Made by a program: the position numbers and the translations under genes. Shown piece by piece: positions 43,836 to 52,417 of a stretch of 64,000 nt of DNA (position 1 is the stretch's first letter; each line of letters begins with the position of its first letter). Under the pieces are notes generated by a model, which was not told the DNA's origin, searched no databases, and saw only the letters and a program-made list of their open reading frames with translations. Source of the DNA: VAZQ01 sp963725065 (GTDB taxonomy: Bacteria > Pseudomonadota > Alphaproteobacteria > Rhizobiales > Xanthobacteraceae); the NCBI GenBank assembly GCA_963725065.1, contig CAVRXD010000027.1, forward strand, positions 1-64,000. The letters run 5' to 3'.

Positions 43836-43974
43836 TGTGTCCCTCCTCGATTTTCTTTTCGCTGCCGTGCGCCCGGGTGAGGCGTCGAGCGGCGATTGTC
43901 GTTCGCGGATGTCCCTTCACTGCATCGATCAACGACGCCATCGGCACGGCGCGCCGCCGCTGCCGTCACTCTGC

Positions 43975-44877
43975 TCATCCCCGCGCCGCCCGCGCGGGCG
44001 TGCCGCTCTGCTGTGCCAGGATGTACTTCACCGCCTCGGAGCGGGTGCCGATCCAGATGTCGTCGGCTTGCTTGGCGACGTCGATCATGCGCTGAAATAC
44101 CGACATGCCCACGGGACGGCCGAATACGTGCGAATGGATGGTCGGATCGATCCGGGACGCGCCTTGTTCATATTTGCGCGCGTAATCGAGCCAGTCCTGG
44201 AATATCTCCAGCATGACGCGCGGCGGATTGCCGTGGCGCATATAGAGCGGCAGGTCGTTGCACTCCATGTTGCTCGAGAACGACACCACCGTGCCGGCCT
44301 TGAAGTGCACGAAGTACGGCAGGTCGTCGTTCAAGGAATCCCCGTGCCACTCGAACCCCTCCTCCGCCAGCAGGCGGCCGGTGCGCGGGCTCGGCGTGCC
44401 GCGCGGGCTGATCCATCCGGTCGGGCGCTTGCTGGTCGCGCGCACGATCAGGTCGACGGTGCGCCGGATATTGGCCCGCTCCTCGTCCTCGTTGAGATAG
44501 ATCGGGATCACGTCCATGGCGTAGGAATGCGCAACGATGTCGTGTCCCGCCTCCGAGATTCGGCGAACGATCTCGCCATGGCGCTCCGCCATGATGCCGG
44601 AGACGATCATGGTCGCCTTGACGTTCTCGCGCGCGAGCGTATCGAGCACGCGGAAGATCCCGCGCCGATGGCCGTACTCCGCAAAGCCGATGGCATTGAG
44701 GTCGGGCACGCCGGGCTTGAGCGGATTTCCCATCGGGCCGACGCCGGGCCAATGGCCGTCCGACCAGCCCTCGAACGCGCAACGGAAGAACACCGCCAGT
44801 CGCTTGCCGCCGGGCCACCGAAAATCCGCCGGCAAGGGTGTCTCCGTGGCGCCGGCATGTACGCTGAGCTCACTCAT
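43975..44877 (-). CDS. Polysaccharide-deacetylase-fold hydrolase (PuuE/allantoinase-like), 300 aa
   Basis: NodB-homology fold. It contains RLAVFFRCAFEGWSDGHWPG, GIFRVLDTLARENVKATMIV and GHDIVAHSYAMDVIPI, the last giving the H-x3-D type metal/catalytic region. No signal peptide is present, so it acts in the cytoplasm; such cytoplasmic members hydrolyse allantoin or other amides and not chitin. The Bug genes follow on the same strand. Divergent from the iGluR-like gene. Confidence 0.87.
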   Translation of the reverse strand: MSELSVHAGATETPLPADFRWPGGKRLAVFFRCAFEGWSDGHWPGVGPMGNPLKPGVPDLNAIGFAEYGHRRGIFRVLDTLARENVKATMIVSGIMAERHGEIVRRISEAGHDIVAHSYAMDVIPIYLNEDEERANIRRTVDLIVRATSKRPTGWISPRGTPSPRTGRLLAEEGFEWHGDSLNDDLPYFVHFKAGTVVSFSSNMECNDLPLYMRHGNPPRVMLEIFQDWLDYARKYEQGASRIDPTIHSHVFGRPVGMSVFQRMIDVAKQADDIWIGTRSEAVKYILAQQSGTPARAARG

Positions 44878-45065
44878 CTGACCATCCTGTCTGTCGATCA
44901 CCGACGTTTAACGAACTCTGACATTTTTTGTTAGATAGGCAACGTGGCCGCGGCTGCGCCCATCGGTCGGCGGCCAGAGGCGGTGGCCGCGAGTTGGACG
45001 AGAGGCGCCCGGCGCGGTAGCGAAGGTGGCAAGTGGCCAGGTCGTCAGCTTGCAGAAAGGACTCG

Positions 45066-46175
45066 ATGAGGATGAACCGGTTGCCGGCTGTTGTCGTTCT
45101 GCTGACGCTCGCGCTGACTTGCCTCCCCGCGCAGGCGCAACCGGCGGCTCCGACCAACGCTCCCCTGCCCGATCGAGAACTGGTGATCGCAACCCGGGAA
45201 GTACCCCCGTTCGTGATGAAGCGGAAGGACGGGACCTGGCATGGCATCAGCATCGCTCTCTGGCATCGCATCGCCGAGCGCCTGCATGTGCGCTACCGGT
45301 TTGCGGAACAAACGACAAATCAGGAGATCCTGGACGGGGTCGTCAAGGGCACGTTCGATGCCGGGATCGCCGCGATCACCATCACGGCACAGCGCGAGCG
45401 GGCCGTGGATTTCACCCTGCCCTATTACACCGCAGGCCTTGGCGTCGCGGTATCGACCGGCGAGCCGCGCTGGCGGGCCATCTTCCGTACTCTCTTTTCT
45501 CTCGGCTTTCTGCAGGCGGTATCGATCCTGCTCGGCCTCGCAATGTGCGTGGGATTTCTGATCTGGCTGCTGGAAAGGCGCAAGACCGAACATTTCAGCG
45601 GCGGCGCGCGGGGCCTGGGCACCGGCGTCTGGTGGTCCGCGACCGCGATGACGCAGGCCGGCGCGGGCGAACAGGCGCCGGCGACGCTGCCGGGCCGTCT
45701 CGTCGCGATCGGCTGGATGATCGCTTCGGTGATCGCAGTGGCGGTGTTCACGGCCGGTGTGACCTCGGCTTTGACGCAGCGTGAGATGCAAGGGATCGTG
45801 CACGACACCAATGACCTGCGGCACGTTCGCGTCGGCGCGGTGGCGAATTCCCCGACGGTCAGTTACCTCGACCGCGAGCGCATCTCGCACCAGACGTTTC
45901 CCACCGCGGTCGACGCCCTGAAGGCATTGGAAGCCAACGATCTCGACGCATTCGTCTACGACAAGCCGTTGCTGACCTGGCTCGTGCTGCGCGACTTCGC
46001 TCCGAAGCTGCGCGTGCTGGAGATCGTCCTGGAGCGCGAGCATTACGCCATCGCCTTGCCCAAGCTCAGCACGCCCTTGCACCGGCTAATCAATGGCGCG
46101 CTGCTGGAGGAAACCGAGACCGATTGGTGGGACCAGACGATCTTCCAGTATCTGGGCAAGAAGCAGCCGGATTAG
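45066..46175 (+). CDS. Prokaryotic ionotropic-glutamate-receptor-like channel, 369 aa, atypical filter
   Basis: Order of parts: signal peptide (1-24), first ligand-binding lobe of the SBP_bac_3 type (about 36-135, with ITITAQRERAVDFTLPYY supplying the ligand-binding Arg), TM1 (about 149-169), pore loop (GTGVWWSATAMTQAGAGEQA, about 186-204), TM2 (213-237), then the second lobe (250-350, with DAFVYDKPLLTW). This is the two-TM topology of GluR0, a glutamate-gated K+ channel. Where GluR0-type proteins have TVGYGD, this protein has QAGAGE (197-202), so K+ selectivity is unlikely to be conserved. ATG at 45066 has AAAGGA 6 bases upstream. Confidence 0.88.
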   Translation: MRMNRLPAVVVLLTLALTCLPAQAQPAAPTNAPLPDRELVIATREVPPFVMKRKDGTWHGISIALWHRIAERLHVRYRFAEQTTNQEILDGVVKGTFDAGIAAITITAQRERAVDFTLPYYTAGLGVAVSTGEPRWRAIFRTLFSLGFLQAVSILLGLAMCVGFLIWLLERRKTEHFSGGARGLGTGVWWSATAMTQAGAGEQAPATLPGRLVAIGWMIASVIAVAVFTAGVTSALTQREMQGIVHDTNDLRHVRVGAVANSPTVSYLDRERISHQTFPTAVDALKALEANDLDAFVYDKPLLTWLVLRDFAPKLRVLEIVLEREHYAIALPKLSTPLHRLINGALLEETETDWWDQTIFQYLGKKQPD

Positions 46176-46227
46176 AACGCGGCTGGAACGCAATCATCGA
46201 AGTCTCTCTCCAATTTGCAACGCGGTC

Positions 46228-46875
46228 TCACGGCGGCGGGCAGTCGCCGCCGGCGGCGGCCCAGGCCCGCACCAGCGCGCCGAACTCCGCCTGCGTGCCG
46301 GGCGCGGGTGCGCGGCCGACACCGGGCGACCACGCCCAGCCGACGAGCGAGTCCTCGGCCATATGCCGGACCAGGGCCGCCAGGTCGCGGCCGCCGTTGC
46401 GCGCGCGATCCTTGATCTGCTCGCAGATCTGCGGCAGCGAGCGTCCCTGCCATCCCATCGACTGCGGCGCGAGATGCCAATCCGCGTGTCCGGGCACGCC
46501 GGCAACATCGTAATTGGCGCCGTGATGGCAGGTGGCGCACGGCATCCCCGGCGCGCCGTGCCCATCGGCGCCGCGCACCACCAGCGGCAGGTGCGGCTGC
46601 ATGCGCTCGGTCTGGGTCGGGCTGTCGCCAGCGGGGTGACAGTTCATGCAGCGCGGATGCGCGATCACCTTGCCGGCCTCCTGGAACAGCGCGATCGCGC
46701 GAGCGCGATCATCCGCGATCGCGGCGAACGCGGCCACCGGCCGGAGCGCGTTGGCAGCGACGACGGACGGCGAAGCCTGTTGCCCCTTGGTGTCCTCGAG
46801 CACCGGCAGCAGCGCGCACGCGACGCCGAGGGCAAGCGCGGCGGCTGCCGCGCGGGTCCATCGTCCGCGCGTCAT
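46228..46875 (-). CDS. Periplasmic diheme cytochrome c-like protein, 215 aa
   Basis: An N-terminal membrane anchor/signal (RAAAAALALGVACALLPVLE) is followed by two haem motifs, CMNCH and CATCH, and a helical C-terminus. Proteins of this type accompany molybdenum hydroxylases of the isoquinoline-oxidoreductase kind and carry electrons to the membrane. It begins 24 bases after the [2Fe-2S] subunit gene. The start follows GCGGGGCGGCAC. Confidence 0.85.
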   Translation of the reverse strand: MTRGRWTRAAAAALALGVACALLPVLEDTKGQQASPSVVAANALRPVAAFAAIADDRARAIALFQEAGKVIAHPRCMNCHPAGDSPTQTERMQPHLPLVVRGADGHGAPGMPCATCHHGANYDVAGVPGHADWHLAPQSMGWQGRSLPQICEQIKDRARNGGRDLAALVRHMAEDSLVGWAWSPGVGRAPAPGTQAEFGALVRAWAAAGGDCPPP

Positions 46876-46898
46876 GTGCCGCCCCGCAGACCCACGGC

Positions 46899-47360
46899 TC
46901 AGCCCTCCAATGCCCGCGCCGCATCGTGGATGGCGGCCCGGATGCGGACATAGGTGGCGCAGCGACAGAGATTGCCGTTCATGGCGAGATCGATGTCGCG
47001 GTCGCTCGGCTTCCTGATCGCCTTCAGCAGCGCCACCGCGCTCATCACCTGCCCCGATTGGCAGTAGCCACACTGCGGAACGTCGCGCGCGACCCAGGCG
47101 CGCTGCACCGCCTCGCTCTCGCGTCCGGAAATACCCTCGATGGTCGTTATCTCGGCCCCGCCGACCGCCGCCACCGGAAGCGAGCAGGAGCGCAGCGGCT
47201 TGCCGTCAAGAAAGACGGTGCAGGCACCGCACTGGGCAATCCCGCATCCGAACTTGGTGCCGGTGAGGCCGAGATTTTCGCGCAGGACCCACAGCAACGG
47301 CGTGTCGTCGGCCGCGTCCACGGCACGGGCCTGACCGTTGACCTTGAGCTGGAATGCCAT
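46899..47360 (-). CDS. (2Fe-2S)-binding subunit of a xanthine-dehydrogenase-family hydroxylase, 153 aa
   Basis: The plant-type ferredoxin domain has GCGIAQCGACTVFLDGKPLR then SC. The second, alpha-helical domain has CGYCQSGQ and GNLCRCATYVRIRAAI. This is the small subunit (IorA/CoxS type) that passes electrons from a molybdopterin subunit. The Mo-binding large subunit that normally sits between it and the cytochrome gene is absent: the diheme cytochrome follows directly. Confidence 0.92.
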   Translation of the reverse strand: MAFQLKVNGQARAVDAADDTPLLWVLRENLGLTGTKFGCGIAQCGACTVFLDGKPLRSCSLPVAAVGGAEITTIEGISGRESEAVQRAWVARDVPQCGYCQSGQVMSAVALLKAIRKPSDRDIDLAMNGNLCRCATYVRIRAAIHDAARALEG

Positions 47361-47409
47361 CGGCGGGATATCCTTGTCCTCGACCCCCGACGCCCGCCCC
47401 CAAAGCCGT

Positions 47410-47889
47410 TCATTTCCTCGCCGTTGTCGACGCATCCTCCTCGCCCGACAACTCGTCGAGTACGGCCTCGAAATCCTTGGCCTCGCGAAAATTGCGATAC
47501 ACCGAGGCGAAGCGGACATAGGCGACATCGTCGAGCGCGCGCAGCGTCTCCATCACCATCTCGCCGACGGTCTCCGACGAGACCTCGCTTTCGCCCTGGC
47601 TTTCCAGTTCGCGCACCATCTTGGAGACGACCTGGTCGATGCGCTCGGGCTCGACCGGACGCTTGCGCAGCGCGATCTGCACCGAGCGCAACAGCTTGTC
47701 GCGATCGAACGGCACGCGGCGGCCATTGCGCTTGATCACGACGAGCTCGCGCAACTGCACGCGCTCGAACGTGGTGAAGCGGAAATTGCAGCTGAGGCAC
47801 ACGCGCCGCCGGCGGATCACGGACAAGTCTTCGGTCGGCCGCGAGTCCTTCACCTGCGTATCGAGGCTCGCGCAATTCGGACAGCGCAT
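47410..47889 (-). CDS. nrdR: Transcriptional repressor NrdR, 159 aa
   Basis: A zinc ribbon (CPNCASLDTQVKDSRP ... RRRRVCLSCNFRFTTFE) plus an ATP-cone domain (VIKRNGRRVPFDRDKLLRSV, VYRNFREAKDFEAVLDEL). NrdR senses ATP/dATP and represses ribonucleotide reductase genes through NrdR boxes. Length and order after glyA are typical for alphaproteobacteria. GGAGAATTCC precedes the ATG. Confidence 0.97.
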   Translation of the reverse strand: MRCPNCASLDTQVKDSRPTEDLSVIRRRRVCLSCNFRFTTFERVQLRELVVIKRNGRRVPFDRDKLLRSVQIALRKRPVEPERIDQVVSKMVRELESQGESEVSSETVGEMVMETLRALDDVAYVRFASVYRNFREAKDFEAVLDELSGEEDASTTARK

Positions 47890-47942
47890 GGAATTCTCCT
47901 ACCGCCGCGCCGTCATCGCCGGGGCTCTGGGGTGCCGCGCCG

Positions 47943-49256
47943 TCACCCGTTGTAGATCGGGAAGCGCGCGACCAGTCGCTTCACCTTTTCACGCACCGCA
48001 GCCTCGGTCAGCGAATCCTCCTCGACCTGCTTCTGCGAGAGCACGTCGAGCACCTCCACGATCAGGTCGCCCACCTCCTGGAACTCGGCGATGCCGAAGC
48101 CGCGGGTGGTGCCGGCCGGCGTCCCCAGCCGGATGCCCGACGTGATCGCCGGCTTCTCCGGGTCGAACGGGATGCCGTTCTTGTTGCAGGTGATGTAGGC
48201 GCGGCCGAGCGCCAGCTCCGCGACCTTTCCGGTGAGCCGCTTGGGCCGCAGATCCACCAGCATGAGATGGGTATCGGTGCCGCCGGAGACGATGTCGAGG
48301 CCCTTCGACTTGAGCGTTTCCGCCAGCGCCTTGGCGTTCTCCACCACGTTGCGGGCGTAGAGCTTGAATGCCGGCCGCAGCGCCTCGCCGAAGGCCACCG
48401 CCTTGGCCGCGATCACGTGCATCAGCGGGCCGCCCTGCAGGCCCGGGAACACCGCCGAATTGATCTTCTTCGCCAGCTCCTCGTCGTTGCTGAGGATGAA
48501 ACCCGAGCGCGGGCCGCGCAGCGTCTTGTGCGCGGTCGAGGTCACGACATGGGCGTGCGGGAACGGACTGGGATGCGCGCCGCCGGCCACGAGGCCGGCG
48601 AAGTGCGCCATGTCGACCAGGAGCTTGGCGCCGACTTCGTCGGCGATCTCGCGGAAGCGGCGGAAGTCGAACACGCGCGGATAAGCCGAGCCGCCGGCGA
48701 TGATGACCTTCGGCCGGTGCTCCTGCGCGAGCTTCTGGACCTCGTCCATGTCGATGCGGTGGTCGTCGCGGCGCACGCTGTACGGCACCGGCTTGAACCA
48801 GCGGCCCGACATGTTCACGGGCGATCCGTGGGTCAGGTGCCCGCCGGCGGCGAGGTTGAGACCCATGAAGGTGTCGCCCGGCGCCATCAGCGCCATGAAC
48901 GCCGCGATGTTGGCGGAGGCGCCCGAGTGCGGCTGGACGTTTGCGAATTTACATCCGAAAAGCTTTGTAACCCGTTCAATTGCCAGATTTTCCGCCACAT
49001 CGACGTACTGGCAGCCGCCGTAATAGCGCCGGCCCGGCAGACCCTCGGCATACTTGTTGGTGAGGACCGAACCCTGGGCTTCCAGCACCGCCTTGCTGAC
49101 GATGTTCTCCGAGGCGATCAGCTCGATCTCATCGCGCTGGCGCGAGAGCTCGGACTTTACCGCTTCGGCCACTTCGGGATCGGTTTCCGCCAGTGACGCG
49201 GTGAACATGTTCGCCACCGGGGCGTGGGCTCGCGACGCATCAGTCATTGCATTCAC
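47943..49256 (-). CDS. glyA: Serine hydroxymethyltransferase, 437 aa
   Basis: This PLP enzyme interconverts serine and glycine with tetrahydrofolate and supplies one-carbon units. The PLP lysine lies in VVTSTAHKTLRGPRSG. Other landmarks are YAEGLPGRRYYGGCQYVDVA and the C-terminal KPAITSGIRLGTPAGTTRGF. Followed by nrdR. An inverted repeat about 210 bases upstream may be regulatory. Confidence 0.97.
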   Translation of the reverse strand: MNAMTDASRAHAPVANMFTASLAETDPEVAEAVKSELSRQRDEIELIASENIVSKAVLEAQGSVLTNKYAEGLPGRRYYGGCQYVDVAENLAIERVTKLFGCKFANVQPHSGASANIAAFMALMAPGDTFMGLNLAAGGHLTHGSPVNMSGRWFKPVPYSVRRDDHRIDMDEVQKLAQEHRPKVIIAGGSAYPRVFDFRRFREIADEVGAKLLVDMAHFAGLVAGGAHPSPFPHAHVVTSTAHKTLRGPRSGFILSNDEELAKKINSAVFPGLQGGPLMHVIAAKAVAFGEALRPAFKLYARNVVENAKALAETLKSKGLDIVSGGTDTHLMLVDLRPKRLTGKVAELALGRAYITCNKNGIPFDPEKPAITSGIRLGTPAGTTRGFGIAEFQEVGDLIVEVLDVLSQKQVEEDSLTEAAVREKVKRLVARFPIYNG

Positions 49257-49732
49257 ACACTGCTTGTCAGGGATCAGGCCTCCAGCGCACGGAGGCTCCC
49301 TTCGGCGATAGCATACCCGCCCGGGAGCGCCAAGCTATGGGCGCTGCCGGCGAATGTTTGCCCACATCTAGGGGCTGAGCCGCGATTTCGGCTCGCCTTT
49401 GCGGATGGCGGCGACGGTGGAGGGCCGCCGCCCAAGTTTCCGGCCGACCGGACGTCCTACCCACAACGCGCATTGTTAATAACAACAAATAACAATGCGC
49501 CTCACCGTATCTGGCACCGCCCGGGCCGGTCATTGGGCAACCGCCCGCGACGCGCCGGAGACGCGATCAGCGGCCTGCAAAGACCACCGGCGGGCTACCC
49601 AGATACATGTTTGGATGATGCAGAACCGTACAAGATTCGCGTTACAAAGTCGATCAAAATCGATGCGCCGGACGGAGCCCGATCGTGGTGCGGCCAGAGC
49701 GATTGCCGGTCCGGCAATCCCCTCGCCGACTC
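49257..49732. other. Intergenic region upstream of glyA
   Basis: No gene is supported in these 476 bases. They hold the glyA promoter region and an 11-bp inverted repeat at 49468-49500 within locally AT-rich sequence. No riboswitch was recognised. Confidence 0.5.
49468..49500. promoter_or_regulatory. Inverted repeat upstream of glyA
   Basis: GCGCATTGTTA and TAACAATGCGC form perfect 11-base arms around the AT-rich spacer ATAACAACAAA. There is no T-tract, so it is more like an operator or a recombinase/regulator site than a terminator. The glyA start is about 210 bases away. Confidence 0.5.
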
Positions 49733-50146
49733 TTACGCCTCCACCACCACATAGTCGTTCTCGACGCTGACCGGTACGGTCTCGGCCACGTAGGGCCCGG
49801 CCACCAGTCGCGTGCCCGGCTGCACCGAGACCGTATAGGGACGCGCCCGCACGCGGGTGGGGTCGCACCAGGACTGGCCGGTGCGGATGTCGAACTCCCA
49901 GCCGTGCCAGGGGCAGCGGATGATCTCGCCCGGGCGGGAGTAGCGGTAGTTGCCCGGCCCGTCCGATTCCACGAGACCGGTCTGCTTGCCCTGGCACAGG
50001 CTGCCGCCGCGATGCGGACAGCGGTTGTTGAGCGCGAAGAACTCGCCGCCGAGATTGAACACCACGATGGCGCGCCCGTTCACCTGCGCGAGCCGGCGGG
50101 TGCCGGGCGGAATGTCGCCGACCGCGGCGACCACATGCTTGGCCAT
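49733..50146 (-). CDS. Rieske [2Fe-2S] ferredoxin-like protein, 137 aa
   Basis: The cluster ligands are in CPHRGG and CPWHGWEFD, the C-x-H / C-x2-H pattern of Rieske proteins. It is soluble and a single domain. It ends a same-strand set with two amidohydrolases. It may supply electrons to an oxygenase located elsewhere. Confidence 0.92.
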   Translation of the reverse strand: MAKHVVAAVGDIPPGTRRLAQVNGRAIVVFNLGGEFFALNNRCPHRGGSLCQGKQTGLVESDGPGNYRYSRPGEIIRCPWHGWEFDIRTGQSWCDPTRVRARPYTVSVQPGTRLVAGPYVAETVPVSVENDYVVVEA

Positions 50147-50167
50147 GGTTCTAGCCGGCTTTGGCCA

Positions 50168-51268
50168 TCAATCGAACCGGTAGAGCGCCTTGGCGTTGCC
50201 GCTGTAGATCTTGTTGCGGCGCTCCTCGCTCAGGCTCGGCGGCAGCGCGAGAAACGGATCGTCGAAATCCCAGTGCGGATAATCGCTGGCGAACAGGATC
50301 TTGTCCCAGCCGATCCACTCCATCACGTCGATCACGTGGTCGGGGTCCTCGGCCTCCTCCATCGGCTGGGTCGACACCCAGAAGTGCTCGCGCAGGTATT
50401 CCGACGGCGCGCGCTTGAGATGCGGGACCTCGTCCTTCATCCGCTTCCAGTTCTGGTCGAGGCGCCAGCCGAGCGCGGGGATCCAGGCAAAGCCCGCTTC
50501 GATCAGCACGATCTTGAGCTCGGGAAAGCGCTCGAACACCCCCTCCACGATCAGGCTCGCGACCGACGCCTGCAGCGAGGCCGAGTGCTCGGTGATCTCC
50601 TCGATGTAGAACGACGGCCAGCCGGTGCTGCTCATCGGGCGGCCGCTGGAGCCGAAGACGTGCACGCCGATGGGCAGCCCGGCCTCGACCGCCGCCTCGA
50701 AGATCGGCCAGTAGCGGCGCTTGCCGAGCAGCTCGCTGGTGCGGCTCAGGAACAGCACATGAGCGAAGCGGCGATCGCCCGCGCGCTTGCGAATTTCCGC
50801 GCAGGACATTTCGCTGTTCTCATAGGGAATGACGACGGAGGCCTTGAGCCTCGGATCGCGCCGGTTCCAGCCTTCGAGCTGGTACTCGTTGGCGGCAAAC
50901 GCCATGGCGGCGCTGAGCTCGTCGTTCTGCTCGCCCTGCCCGGTCGGCGAAAGCGGATTCATGACGCCCCATTCGATCCCGTAGAAGTCGAGATGCTGCT
51001 GGCGCATGAAGTCGAGATCGCTTGCCGGCAATCCGCCGCCGGGCGGCCACGAGTCGCGCCGCGACGCCAGCGGCTGGCTCTTGGGATAGGGAAAGCCCTT
51101 GACGTAGCCGTGACGCTGACGCTGCCCGTAGGTCTGCAGATAGTCCCACCAGCGATTGCTGAGATAGGGACGCAGGTCCTCGAGCGAGCTCTTGGGATGG
51201 ATGTCGCAGTCGAAGATTCCGACGCGCGCCTTGGCCCCGAGTTGTGGCTGCCTCACCTCGATGTTCAT
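50168..51268 (-). CDS. Amidohydrolase family metal-dependent hydrolase, 366 aa
   Basis: A TIM-barrel amidohydrolase (amidohydro_2/ACMSD-like). The metal-binding start is FDCDIHPKSS, with GVHVFGSSG-type and ASDYPHWDFDDPF motifs later. Members decarboxylate or hydrolyse aromatic ring-cleavage products. It is paralogous to the next upstream gene, and the pair with a Rieske protein suggests an aromatic-acid pathway. GGAGCACCCGCA precedes the start. Confidence 0.88.
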   Translation of the reverse strand: MNIEVRQPQLGAKARVGIFDCDIHPKSSLEDLRPYLSNRWWDYLQTYGQRQRHGYVKGFPYPKSQPLASRRDSWPPGGGLPASDLDFMRQQHLDFYGIEWGVMNPLSPTGQGEQNDELSAAMAFAANEYQLEGWNRRDPRLKASVVIPYENSEMSCAEIRKRAGDRRFAHVLFLSRTSELLGKRRYWPIFEAAVEAGLPIGVHVFGSSGRPMSSTGWPSFYIEEITEHSASLQASVASLIVEGVFERFPELKIVLIEAGFAWIPALGWRLDQNWKRMKDEVPHLKRAPSEYLREHFWVSTQPMEEAEDPDHVIDVMEWIGWDKILFASDYPHWDFDDPFLALPPSLSEERRNKIYSGNAKALYRFD

Positions 51269-51355
51269 TGCGGGTGCTCCTTCAAAGCGTGCGCCGGCGA
51301 AAGCCCGCTCCAGCCGGCATGTCCCGGCACTCGAAAGCGCATGAACTCCCTGGAA

Positions 51356-52417
51356 CTAACTGCTCCGGAGGCGATCATAGGTCGCCAGCGGATTCTCCAC
51401 CAGGATTTTGCGATGGAGCGCGGCGGGAATTCCCGCCGGCACAGTCTCATCGCCGTCGAACTGCCAGTGCGGATAGTCCGACGCGTAGAGCAGTATAGCA
51501 TCGGAACGCAGATGTTCGATCACCCGTTCCACCTGATCGGGATCGGCCGGCCCATCGAACGGCTGGATGGTGAGGCGGACATGGTCGCGCACGATCTCGG
51601 CGGGCGAGCGGTCGACCCACGGAACCTCGGAGCGCACCCCGCGCCAGAACTTGGAGAACCGCCAGAGAAAGCCCGGAAGCCAGGTCACGCCGGATTCCAG
51701 CAGCACCACCTTGAGGCCGGGATACTTGGCGAACACGCCTTCGCAGACCAGGCTCGCCACCTGCGACTGAAACGCCTGGCTGTGACTGGCGTAATCCTCG
51801 ATGTAGTAGCTCGGCCACCCCAGCGACGTGATGGAATGGCGGTAGCTCGAGCCGGCATGGATGCCGAGCGGCAGGCCGTGGCGCTCGGCGGCGGCGTAGA
51901 TCGGCCACAGGTGGCGGCGGCCGAGCGGCGTCTCCTGCATGGCGAGGACGAGGATCTGCACGAAGCGCCGGTCCTTGGCGCAACGCTCGATCTCATCGAC
52001 CGCATACTCGGTGTTCTGCATCGGCACCACGATCGACGCCCGCAGGCGCGGATCGCGATCGAGCCATTCCTTGACCACCCAGTCGTTGAGCGCACGCGTG
52101 AAGGCCGCGGCCATGTCCTCGCTGAACAGCAAGCCCACCCCGTAGAGGCAATTGCAGATGGCGATGCCGGCCTGCCAGCGGTCGCAGACCTGCGCGGTGA
52201 GCGCCGAGGCCGCGGTGGCGGCCCGGCCGTGCTGGTCGCGCCATTGCGCGCGCGCGGTGAGCGGCGCGTTGGGCGGATAGGTGACGGTCTCGAGCGAGTT
52301 GATGCCGCGCTCCTCCACGGTCTCGCGCCAGAAGTCGTCGAGATAGGGCAACAGCGCCTTCATGTCGGGCACGGTCGGATGCACGTCGCAGTCGATGGCG
52401 TGAAGCGGGCCGGTCAT
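51356..52417 (-). CDS. Amidohydrolase family metal-dependent hydrolase, 353 aa
   Basis: This has the same fold and motifs as its neighbour (DCDVHPTVPDMKALLPYLDD, GIHAGSSYRHSI, ASDYPHWQFDGDE) but diverged sequence, so the two are ancient paralogues that were probably assembled for two steps or two isomers of one pathway. It is first in the set. A degenerate palindromic repeat lies just upstream of its start. Confidence 0.88.
   Translation of the reverse strand: MTGPLHAIDCDVHPTVPDMKALLPYLDDFWRETVEERGINSLETVTYPPNAPLTARAQWRDQHGRAATAASALTAQVCDRWQAGIAICNCLYGVGLLFSEDMAAAFTRALNDWVVKEWLDRDPRLRASIVVPMQNTEYAVDEIERCAKDRRFVQILVLAMQETPLGRRHLWPIYAAAERHGLPLGIHAGSSYRHSITSLGWPSYYIEDYASHSQAFQSQVASLVCEGVFAKYPGLKVVLLESGVTWLPGFLWRFSKFWRGVRSEVPWVDRSPAEIVRDHVRLTIQPFDGPADPDQVERVIEHLRSDAILLYASDYPHWQFDGDETVPAGIPAALHRKILVENPLATYDRLRSS

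Noticed and set aside
49257..49467. Glycine or SAM riboswitch ahead of glyA
   Set aside because: No recognisable aptamer core; only the simple inverted repeat further upstream.
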